This document shows positions 1-6,593 of a stretch of DNA of 7,343 bases, piece by piece. The stretch lies in NCBI GenBank assembly GCA_964576585.1, contig CAZNWO010000161.1:1-7343 (forward strand), given 5' to 3'. This DNA comes from GCA-2730975 sp964576585. Lineage in GTDB: Bacteria; Verrucomicrobiota; Verrucomicrobiia; Opitutales; Seribacteraceae. The first letter of the stretch is position 1, and each line of letters starts with the position of its first letter. The notes beneath the pieces are model-generated. The model had not been told where the DNA came from. It did not search any database and saw only the letters and a list, made by a program, of their open reading frames with translations. A program made the translations under genes and the position numbers.

Positions 1-73
1 TCTAGAACAAAAAGCTCCCCGCATTGATTCCCAAAGCATCCCCCAAGTTTGCAAAACTTTTCAAACCCAACCC
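1..73. other. Short upstream region of the SGNH/dehydrogenase gene
   Basis: This AT-leaning leader precedes the first gene. It contains an inverted repeat, AAGTTT-gca-AAACTT, at 45-59. No convincing -35/-10 pair is visible, and the 20 bases before the ATG at 74 contain no Shine-Dalgarno-like purine run. The promoter is either further left, outside the window, or atypical. Confidence 0.5.
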
Positions 74-2545
74 ATGATCAGCCAACGTAAAATGATGAAC
101 GCGCTCCAAAGATTCTCCACCGGTAAAACAATTCCTGTCCTTCATGCAGGCCTCTCGGGGCTGGGGAAGGCGACCTTGGCCGCCTTGGCCCTGGCTTGCG
201 CCGCCACCGCAGGGAAGGCCCTGGAGGTAAAGAAGGGCGACCGCATCGTGTTGCTCGGCAACGCTCTGGCGGAGCGCATGCAGCATCACGGCTGGCTGGA
301 AACCTATGCCCAGCTGGCGATGCCGGACCAGGAACTGGTCTTCCGCAACCATGGCTTTTGCGGAGATAAGATAGACAGGCGCCCGCGCAACCGAGGTTTC
401 ATTAACCCGCACGATTACCTGACTATTTCGAAGGCGGACGTGATCCTGACTTTCTTCGGCGCCAATGAGGCTTGGGACAACAAGCCCGACGATTACGCGG
501 GCAAGCTGTCGAAGTGGGTGGACGAAACCCTAGGCAAGAAATACAACGGCAAGTCGGCTCCACGCATCGTCTTGTTCTCTCCCATTGCCCACGAGGATCT
601 GGAAAGCGACAACCTGCCCGACGGCAAAGAGCAGAACGAGCGTCTCGCAAAGTATGCTGAAGCCACCGCCAAGGTAGCCAAGGAGAAGCAACTCCAATAC
701 GTAAACCTGTTCTACGCTTCCGAAAAACTGTACGCCGACAACAAGTCGCACCTGACCTTGAACGGGATTCACCTGACCGAGGAGGGCAACAAGCTGCTTT
801 CACAAGTTATTGTCAACGAGCTGTTCGGCAAGGATGCCCCCAAGAGCCACAAAAACTTGGACAAGACCAAGGCCGCCGTGCTCGACAAGAACTGGCACTG
901 GTTCAACCGCTACCGGGCGACGGACGGAAACGACGTCTGGGGCGGGCGTTCGGGCCTGCGCTTTGTAGAAGGCCAATCAAACAAGGACGCCCTTTTCCAC
1001 GAACTTACCATGATCGACGCGATGACTGCCAACCGCGACAAAGTGGTGCATGCCGCGGCCAAGGGAAAGACCATCAAGGCAGACGATTCCAATGTCCCGC
1101 CACCAATCACGGTCAAGTCGAACGTGGGAGGCAAGTCGCGCAGCAGCAACGCCTCCAAAGAAGGTACGGTAAAGTATGCAAAGCCTGAGGAGACGCTGGC
1201 GCAACTCGAGCTCGCCGAGGGTCTGGAAGCGAACGTCTTCGCCTCCGAGAAGATGTTTCCCGAGGCAATCAACCCCGTCCAGCTCGGAGTGGGTCCCAAG
1301 GGTCGCCTTTGGGTTGCCTCTTGGCGAACCTACCCGAAGTGGGAGCCGCTGAAGGAAATGACGGACACCATCTCGATCCTTCCCGATGAAAACCGAGATG
1401 GTGTGGCGGACAAGTCCATCGTCTTCGCCAAGGTGCACAACCCAACTGGCTTCACCTTCTGGAACGGCGGGGTGATCGTGGCCTCTGCCCCGGATCTCAT
1501 CTTTCTCAAGGACACGGACGGGGACGACAAGGCCGACGTACGCATACGCATCATGCACGGCATTGATTCCGCGGACACCCACCATGCGGCCAACAACCTG
1601 ACGTTCGGTCCCGGCGGCTACGTCTACTACCAACGCGGCGTGTTCCACGTTTCCAACGTCGAGACACCCTGGAAGGGCCCCCAGCAGCACGGCAACTCCG
1701 CCATGTACCGCTTCAACCCTCGCACCTACGAGTATTCCTTCCATGCAAACAACAGTCCGAACCCCCATGGGGTAAGCTTCAACCATTGGGGCTACCATTT
1801 CGCCACGGATGGTACGGGCGGCAGAGCCTACCAAGTGCGCCCCGACGGCAAGGGAGGATTCAAGATGCAAGGCTTGCTCAACAAGACCGTTCGTCCCGTG
1901 CCTTCCAGCGGTATCCTCTCCAGCGACCACTTCCCGGAACGCAACAACGGCAATTTCCTGATCTGCAATTCCATCGGATTCCTGGGGATCAAGCAGTACA
2001 CCCTCGCAGCCGACGACAAAGGGAACGTGAGGGGCACGCAAATCGAGGACTTGCTCGTCTCGAAGAAGGACCGCAACTTCCGTCCGACCGACTTTGAGAT
2101 CGGCGACGACGGCGCCCTCTACGTCGCGGATTGGCAAAACGTCATCATCGGCCACATGCAACACAATGTTCGCGATCCAAACCGCGACAAGAAGCATGGT
2201 CGCATCTTCCGCATAAAAGTGAAGGATCGCCCCCTGATGAAGCACATCAAGGTCGTGGGCGAAAAAATCCCCGCACTGCTGGACTTGCTCAAGCACAACA
2301 CCTACAATGTTCGCCTGCGGGCTCGCTTTGAGCTTAGCTCACGGAAGACCAGTGACGTCATCGCCGCCACCAAGGAATGGTTGAAGAAAAACAAGGACCC
2401 CAACGCCCAGCTCGAGGGATTGTGGGTGCATCAACAGCACAACGTAGTGAACAAGGAGCTTCTGGAATCCCTGCTTAACTCGAAGGAGAGCAATGCCCGC
2501 GTAGCAGCCCAAACGGTCAAGCAATTCTGGACTGCACGCCTGTAA
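74..2545 (+). CDS. Secreted SGNH-like / PVC membrane-bound dehydrogenase-type propeller / HEAT protein, no cytochrome domain
   Basis: A large exported protein of 823 aa. A long n-region is followed by a hydrophobic stretch (about residues 30-47) ending in an AxA-like site near residue 49, so it is probably Sec-exported. Residues 52-255 form an SGNH/GDSL-hydrolase-like domain: block I is degenerate (RIVLLGNALAER, no GDS serine), then RNHGFCGD (91-98), GANE (129-132) and NGIHLTEEG (230-238). A lysine/serine-rich linker (about 330-370) leads into a beta-propeller of the PVC 'membrane-bound dehydrogenase' type (about 375-715), with two Ca-loop-like motifs at 438-446 and 480-488. Residues about 735-820 are helical and HEAT-like. 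Family members usually continue with more HEAT repeats and a CxxCH cytochrome c. Here the only cysteines are C42, C96 and C631, so no heme site exists. Substrate is unknown; carbohydrate or polyol is an inference from family context. The ATG at 74 is the most upstream choice; Met7 or Met8 (positions 92, 95) would give a shorter n-region and remain possible. Confidence 0.9.
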   Translation: MISQRKMMNALQRFSTGKTIPVLHAGLSGLGKATLAALALACAATAGKALEVKKGDRIVLLGNALAERMQHHGWLETYAQLAMPDQELVFRNHGFCGDKIDRRPRNRGFINPHDYLTISKADVILTFFGANEAWDNKPDDYAGKLSKWVDETLGKKYNGKSAPRIVLFSPIAHEDLESDNLPDGKEQNERLAKYAEATAKVAKEKQLQYVNLFYASEKLYADNKSHLTLNGIHLTEEGNKLLSQVIVNELFGKDAPKSHKNLDKTKAAVLDKNWHWFNRYRATDGNDVWGGRSGLRFVEGQSNKDALFHELTMIDAMTANRDKVVHAAAKGKTIKADDSNVPPPITVKSNVGGKSRSSNASKEGTVKYAKPEETLAQLELAEGLEANVFASEKMFPEAINPVQLGVGPKGRLWVASWRTYPKWEPLKEMTDTISILPDENRDGVADKSIVFAKVHNPTGFTFWNGGVIVASAPDLIFLKDTDGDDKADVRIRIMHGIDSADTHHAANNLTFGPGGYVYYQRGVFHVSNVETPWKGPQQHGNSAMYRFNPRTYEYSFHANNSPNPHGVSFNHWGYHFATDGTGGRAYQVRPDGKGGFKMQGLLNKTVRPVPSSGILSSDHFPERNNGNFLICNSIGFLGIKQYTLAADDKGNVRGTQIEDLLVSKKDRNFRPTDFEIGDDGALYVADWQNVIIGHMQHNVRDPNRDKKHGRIFRIKVKDRPLMKHIKVVGEKIPALLDLLKHNTYNVRLRARFELSSRKTSDVIAATKEWLKKNKDPNAQLEGLWVHQQHNVVNKELLESLLNSKESNARVAAQTVKQFWTARL

Positions 2546-2582
2546 AAGTTTTAGAAAATGGCCTTGATCGGCTATTAGCTTA

Positions 2583-2604
2583 GATGGGAAACCCATCGGA
2601 TTTT
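2583..2604 (+). terminator. Possible weak terminator or attenuator hairpin
   Basis: GATGGG-AAA-CCCATC is a perfect 6-bp stem with a 3-base loop (2583-2597). Three bases later come four T residues (2601-2604). It lies 37 bases past the stop of the first gene and 54 bases before the next start. The short U-tract, offset from the stem, makes it a weak intrinsic terminator at best. It could instead set the ratio of the two gene products, or protect the 3' end of the upstream mRNA. Confidence 0.4.
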
Positions 2605-2651
2605 GTAGGGACCGGAAAACTCCTCCCTCATTTTTGACACATGGTAATTAA

Positions 2652-3947
2652 ATGAAAGCAGCCATAAATCGATCCTTCGCCTTTTTGCTGGCTTTGTCGT
2701 CCGCCTGCTCCGGCTTCGCTGCGGATGCAGGTTTGGTCGCAGAGGGGTCAAAGCCCCTCAAGCTTGCAGGCGGATTCAAGTTTACGGAGGGACCCGCAGC
2801 AGGCCCTGATGGCAACGTATACTTCACCGACATCCCAAACAACCGAATTCACAAATGGGACGTCAAGGCAGGCAAACTCTCGACTTTCTTAGAAAAATCG
2901 GGCGGAGCCAATGGGCTCTACTTTTCCAAGGAAGGCGACCTGTTCGCCTGTCAGGGAGAAGTGCGAAAAGTGACCTCATTCTACTTGGAAGACGGTGCCG
3001 AAAAGGAGCTTGTTGCGGACCAGTTCGACGGACGCCCCTTCAACAAGCCGAACGACTTGTGGCTGCACCCGAACGGCGGCATCTTCTTCACGGACCCCAA
3101 CTACGGGCGTAAAGAACTTTCGCAGGAAGGTGAACACCTTTACTACGTGACGCCCTACCGAGACCAAGTCTTCCGGGTGGACGACAAGCTGAAACGCCCC
3201 AACGGAATAATCGGTTCGCCCGATGGCAAAACTTTGTTCGTGGCTGACCCCGGTGCAGGCAAGACTTACACCTACAAGGTTGAGGATGGGGAGGAAGGAG
3301 CCCTATCGGGCAAGAAGTTGTTCGTCGAGTCTGGCTCCGACGGCATGGCTCTGGACAACAAGGGCAACCTTTACCTGACCTCTGGCACCGTGCAGGTGTA
3401 CAACCCCGCGGGCAAGAAGATCGCCGACCTGAAATTTCCCGAAAGGCCATCCAACGTATGCTTTGGCGGCAAAAGCGGAAAAACCCTCTATGTGACCGCG
3501 CGGACGGGTTTCTACTCGCTCGACATGCAGGTTGCCGGAGCAGGTTTCGTAGATCTTGCCAGCCCCGTCGAGGGAGACAGTTTCAAAATTACCATTTCCT
3601 GCGTGAAGGAAAAGCTACTCTACGACATCAAGGAATTCACCGTACGGACTGGTCAAAAGGTGACCGTGAATTTCAAGAACGACGACTTTCCTCCGCACAA
3701 CCTCTTGTTCGTAAAGCCGGGAACTGCGGATGAGGTGGCCGCCCTTGCGATTGCCTTGGGAGGTGAAGGCTTTGCCAAGCAATTCCGCCCGGACACCAAC
3801 AAAATCCTTTATGGATCCACCATGCTGGACCACGGACAATCGACGACCATAAACTTTACGGCACCCGAACCTGGTGAATATCCCTATGTTTGCACCTTCC
3901 CTGGGCACGCCCAGCTGATGCGCGGCGTCATGAAGGTCGTCAAGTAA
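2652..3947 (+). CDS. Secreted SMP-30/gluconolactonase propeller fused to an azurin-type blue-copper domain
   Basis: A two-domain exported protein of 431 aa. Residues 1-23 are a signal peptide (cleavage likely after GFA). Residues about 32-295 are an SMP-30/gluconolactonase/LRE six-bladed propeller. The expected divalent-metal ligands are visible: E46 in FTEGP, N134 in NKPND, N184 in RPNG and D230 in GSDGM. This family hydrolyses sugar lactones or related esters. After a short linker, residues about 308-431 form a cupredoxin: FTVRTGQKVTVNFKN strands, then H349 in PPHN, C414, H419 and M423 in YVCTFPGHAQLM. The C-x4-H-x3-M spacing is that of azurin/auracyanin rather than plastocyanin, and all four type-1 copper ligands are present. 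It should therefore carry electrons, or receive them from a partner, in the periplasm. It is codirectional with the preceding dehydrogenase-type gene, 106 bases downstream, and probably functions with it. ATG start; no Shine-Dalgarno sequence. Confidence 0.94.
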   Translation: MKAAINRSFAFLLALSSACSGFAADAGLVAEGSKPLKLAGGFKFTEGPAAGPDGNVYFTDIPNNRIHKWDVKAGKLSTFLEKSGGANGLYFSKEGDLFACQGEVRKVTSFYLEDGAEKELVADQFDGRPFNKPNDLWLHPNGGIFFTDPNYGRKELSQEGEHLYYVTPYRDQVFRVDDKLKRPNGIIGSPDGKTLFVADPGAGKTYTYKVEDGEEGALSGKKLFVESGSDGMALDNKGNLYLTSGTVQVYNPAGKKIADLKFPERPSNVCFGGKSGKTLYVTARTGFYSLDMQVAGAGFVDLASPVEGDSFKITISCVKEKLLYDIKEFTVRTGQKVTVNFKNDDFPPHNLLFVKPGTADEVAALAIALGGEGFAKQFRPDTNKILYGSTMLDHGQSTTINFTAPEPGEYPYVCTFPGHAQLMRGVMKVVK

Positions 3948-3950
3948 GGC

Positions 3951-5183
3951 TTATTTACCCATCGAGAGGCAAACGACTTGCCCCTTGCTGCTCCTACAGT
4001 AGAGGCGACCGTTTGCGTAGGTCGGAGGAGTCCACCCGTCCTTGCCGCCCATGACCTGAAAACGAGCAAGTTCCTTGAAGGAGTTTGGGCTAGGCTCAGC
4101 CAAGGTCAATTCACCGGCATCGCTCAAGATCACCAAAGTCCCGCCAACCAAGATAACGGAACCTACCCCAAAACCCCGCTCCTGCCACCGCACACGGCCT
4201 TTTTTGACGTCGAGACAAGACAGGGTTGAATACTTTGCTCGTCCTCCCGTTTGACCATGAATCCCATAGGCGTAGTCCCCTACCCTGACCATGCTAGCCA
4301 TCTGACAAGCCACGGACTCGGTCTCCCATGCAGCCTTTGGCGAACGTCCCCCCAAGTCCACCAATGCGGTTCCCTTTCCATAGGCTGAGGAGACGAGAAC
4401 TGTGTCGCCGAAAACCAAAGGTTGGGCGGCGTTGATTCCGTATCGGGTCTTATGTTGGTACCGAAACAGGCTCTTACCATCCGAAAGACGGAACCCACAA
4501 AGGCCATGGCGATTGAAGACAAGCAGTTCACCTGAACGAGTGGGACTCAGCATTGGCGAAGCGTACCCAGCCTCGTCGCCCCCTCCCCGCCAGACCTTTT
4601 TTCCGCTTTTCGCATCCATCGCGACAAGAGCTCCATCCTTCGAGCCCGTGTCTACAATTACCTTGCCATCCGCCAACAAAGGTGAACCCGAGAAACCCCA
4701 AGTCGGACGCCTACCGTTAAAATCCTCGATCAAGTCCTTGCTCCACAGGACTTTTCCAGACTTGGCCTCGTAGGCATAGAAGGCACCCTCGTGGCTGAAG
4801 AGGTAAAGGACGCCTTCGCTCAGGGCAGGTGTGGCCCTAGATCCGCCGTCGAAATACTTGGGGGCTTTTTCGCAGGGGAAAGAATGACTCCACTTTTTTT
4901 CTCCCGTCGTTGGGTCTAGGCAAAAGACCGTGTTCTTGCCCCCTGCATTGCCGACTGTGTATGCAAACCCCTCGGCCTCAATCACAGAGGAATAACCTTC
5001 GCCAACTTCGAATTTCCAAAGCTTTCGGGGCTCGTCATCGCCCCACTTAGTGCGCAAGTCGGCCTCAACCGAAACTCCGTCTCGTTGAAGCCCTCCAAAC
5101 CATGGCCAATCCAGAGCCAACAACGAATGGGAGGAAAAAAGAAAAGGGATAAAAGCGATTAGATAAGCTGACCTTGAAATCAT
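3951..5183 (-). CDS. Secreted PQQ-like (BamB-type) beta-propeller repeat protein
   Basis: A 410-aa protein with a signal peptide (hydrophobic residues 8-23, cleavage probably just before LDWPWFGG). The rest is a run of PQQ_2/BamB-like blades, seen as repeated [LMF]D-x-x-[ST]G-x-x-x-W turns: LDPTTGEKKW (89-98), YEAKSGKVLW (138-147), MDAKSGKKVW (189-198), FRLSDGKSLF (231-240) and LDVKKGRVRW (324-333). Nothing shows that it binds PQQ; no calcium or catalytic Asp motif of true PQQ dehydrogenases is evident. PVC genomes carry many such propellers, usually periplasmic and of unknown role. I prefer the ATG at 5183 because it puts the hydrophobic core in a normal signal-peptide position. An in-frame TTG at 5219 would add 12 residues (422 aa). 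It lies 102 bases downstream of the anti-sigma gene on the same strand, and its stop is three bases from the stop of the convergent copper-protein gene. Confidence 0.92.
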   Translation of the reverse strand: MISRSAYLIAFIPFLFSSHSLLALDWPWFGGLQRDGVSVEADLRTKWGDDEPRKLWKFEVGEGYSSVIEAEGFAYTVGNAGGKNTVFCLDPTTGEKKWSHSFPCEKAPKYFDGGSRATPALSEGVLYLFSHEGAFYAYEAKSGKVLWSKDLIEDFNGRRPTWGFSGSPLLADGKVIVDTGSKDGALVAMDAKSGKKVWRGGGDEAGYASPMLSPTRSGELLVFNRHGLCGFRLSDGKSLFRYQHKTRYGINAAQPLVFGDTVLVSSAYGKGTALVDLGGRSPKAAWETESVACQMASMVRVGDYAYGIHGQTGGRAKYSTLSCLDVKKGRVRWQERGFGVGSVILVGGTLVILSDAGELTLAEPSPNSFKELARFQVMGGKDGWTPPTYANGRLYCRSSKGQVVCLSMGK

Positions 5184-5285
5184 TGCCCATTTAATCTTTT
5201 CAAAAAGAGTGAAGGTCAATGCGTAAAGAAGGTTGCCGACAACTCAACCACACACTGGCAAGCGAAGAGAGAGAGGAGGCAAAGC
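5184..5285 (-). other. Gap between anti-sigma and PQQ-like propeller genes
   Basis: This 102-base gap contains a 16-base all-purine run on the + strand (5264-5279), a small dyad GTTG-ccga-CAAC (5232-5243), and on the minus strand a TTGACC hexamer (complement of 5214-5219). A weak -10-like GATTAA (complement of 5191-5196) follows it after 17 bases, which would place transcription initiation at or next to the ATG at 5183. None of these is strong enough to call a defined promoter or terminator. Confidence 0.35.
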
Positions 5286-6452
5286 CTACATGCGCCCGTA
5301 TACGGGCTGGCCCTCGACCGCCATTGCGACGCGAAGCCCATCGGCGTAGTGACCGCTGAGATCGGGAATCAGCGCCTGCGGTCCCTCCTTGTGGGCGGAG
5401 AGCGCCACTACGACAAAGTCGGTTCCTTCGGGCAGCTCGATTTCACTTTCGACCATTTCCCAAGTTTCGGGATTTCCATCGCTCATCACACGACTTTCTT
5501 GTCTACCTACAGCAATATTGGCGTTACCATCACGGTCTATGGCGTGCAAGCTGAGTGCAAATTCAGTGCCGGCGTCAGCGATCCCAACACCCTGATTGAA
5601 ACGCACTGCGGACTTAACCACCGTCTTTTGATCGGAAATCTCCTTCTTGAGTGTGCGTACATCCAAAACACGAACCAATTCGGAAACTTCAGCCTGTTGC
5701 CTGAAAACATTAACCTCCATTCTGGAAAAGCGAAGCATATCCATGCCCTCGTATGGTTGAACGCCAAATTCAGCACCCACTCGCAAGTCTTCTTCGGCTC
5801 GCCATGAAGAAACCTTTTCGGAGATTTCAACATATCCCCCCTCTCCAAAACCCTGACCACTTTGAAGAATTTCCATGCCATAAGCAGCATCTAATAAAGC
5901 TTCTCGCTCACGCTCCTCCAATTTCACGCCATCAGCAGATGCCAAGGTTGGAGAAATTTGGTTTTGGGCAGGTGGCTCAAAAACAATTACATTGTGGGCG
6001 AGATCCAACGATGGCTCCAAGACGGTGGCTAAATTTGTTGCTGGTTGGAGACGGGCGGGAACTGTAGCACTGGAGGGATTTGCATCGCCGTTAACACTAA
6101 CAAAAAAATTGGGGGGAGGCTTCTCCTCATTTTCCCTTAAAAACCAAAAGCCTGCGAGGGAAACTGCAACGCAAGCTGCGAATGCCACGAGAGGCTTTGC
6201 CCAAGTAGTAAAATCAATAATGGGGGATTCGGCGGCAAAGGGAACAGGATCGGCAGAAACATCCGATGAGTCGGCAAATTCCCAATGAAGCATCGATTCA
6301 ATGGCGATTAGATCATGATACCGCCTGCGAAAATTCTTATTGGCCCGCAGCAAGGTTTGCAAGTGAACTTTATCCGAAGCAGTAATAGTACCGTCCAGCA
6401 ATTGACAGACGAGGTTTTCAACTTCGTCAAATTCTGTAGAAGTGGGTATCAT
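5286..6452 (-). CDS. Transmembrane anti-sigma factor with large extracytoplasmic domain (PVC FecR-like)
   Basis: A 388-aa single-pass membrane protein. Residues 1-60 form the short helical anti-sigma region seen in PVC FecR-like regulators: ENLVCQLLDGTIT, then LQTLLRANKNFRRRYHDL, then ESMLHWEF. It has no HxxxCxxC zinc motif. A transmembrane helix follows at about 86-105, closed by the basic/acidic FLRENEEK. A Pro/Ser/Thr/Asn-rich linker (about 110-175) leads to an extracytoplasmic domain (about 180-388), rich in alternating hydrophobic residues and ending in a GHYADGLRVAM motif. It looks like a beta-sandwich of the carbohydrate-binding or concanavalin type, but I cannot name the family with certainty, and no clear FecR core domain is seen. 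The gene lies 141 bases downstream of the sigma factor on the same strand, which is the basis for the role: hold the sigma factor at the membrane until an envelope signal arrives. An in-frame TAG shortly upstream and the absence of other ATGs support the start at 6452. Confidence 0.87.
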   Translation of the reverse strand: MIPTSTEFDEVENLVCQLLDGTITASDKVHLQTLLRANKNFRRRYHDLIAIESMLHWEFADSSDVSADPVPFAAESPIIDFTTWAKPLVAFAACVAVSLAGFWFLRENEEKPPPNFFVSVNGDANPSSATVPARLQPATNLATVLEPSLDLAHNVIVFEPPAQNQISPTLASADGVKLEEREREALLDAAYGMEILQSGQGFGEGGYVEISEKVSSWRAEEDLRVGAEFGVQPYEGMDMLRFSRMEVNVFRQQAEVSELVRVLDVRTLKKEISDQKTVVKSAVRFNQGVGIADAGTEFALSLHAIDRDGNANIAVGRQESRVMSDGNPETWEMVESEIELPEGTDFVVVALSAHKEGPQALIPDLSGHYADGLRVAMAVEGQPVYGRM

Positions 6453-6593
6453 GCCAGTGAGGTTGTAAAGTCTCTGTTTGTTGTTTCGCTAACTATAATT
6501 AGCCAAAATGACCAAAATCTTGCATATTATTTAAAAGAAATTTACAGAACCTCCATAAACTGCTAAAGGTCAAGGGCTTCTGCGGACATTTTC
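6453..6593 (-). promoter_or_regulatory. Sigma/anti-sigma intergenic region with palindrome and possible -10
   Basis: An AT-rich 141-base gap. It contains the near-palindrome GCTAACTATAATTAGC at 6488-6503 (14 of 16 positions symmetric). On the minus strand this includes TATAGT, a plausible -10 hexamer that would give a leader of roughly 30 bases before the anti-sigma ATG, but no good -35 sits at the right distance. The palindrome could be an operator, or the region may simply be transcribed through from the sigma gene. No Shine-Dalgarno sequence precedes the ATG at 6452; the only GGAGG on the sense strand (complement of 6550-6554) is about 100 bases too far upstream. Confidence 0.4.

Noticed and set aside
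1..6. XbaI site TCTAGA exactly at the window start
   Set aside because: It might mark a clone boundary, but a single restriction site at an edge is not evidence; no vector sequence follows.
187..202. Possible lipoprotein box (ALAC) in the first protein
   Set aside because: The residues before the cysteine do not fit the usual [LVI][ASTVI][GAS]C pattern; ordinary signal peptidase I cleavage explains the sequence better. The same applies to SSAC in the second protein.
977..2296. Long (439-codon) open frame on the minus strand
   Set aside because: It lies entirely antisense to the well-supported dehydrogenase-type gene and its translation shows no recognisable domain. It is a by-product of codon bias on the opposite strand.
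2634..2639. Perfect -35 hexamer TTGACA just before the copper-protein gene
   Set aside because: With 16-18 base spacing the -10 would fall inside the coding sequence, downstream of the ATG at 2652, so it cannot drive this start.
3951..5183. True PQQ-dependent alcohol dehydrogenase
   Set aside because: The length (about 410 aa) and absence of the calcium/Asp catalytic motifs and tryptophan docking pattern of quinoprotein dehydrogenases favour a BamB-like propeller without proven cofactor.
5231..5249. Dyad GTTG/CAAC as terminator after the anti-sigma gene
   Set aside because: The stem is only 4-5 bp with no U-run following on the minus strand.
5349..5807. 152-codon open frame on the plus strand
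   Set aside because: It is antisense to the C-terminal domain of the anti-sigma gene and has no recognisable domain.
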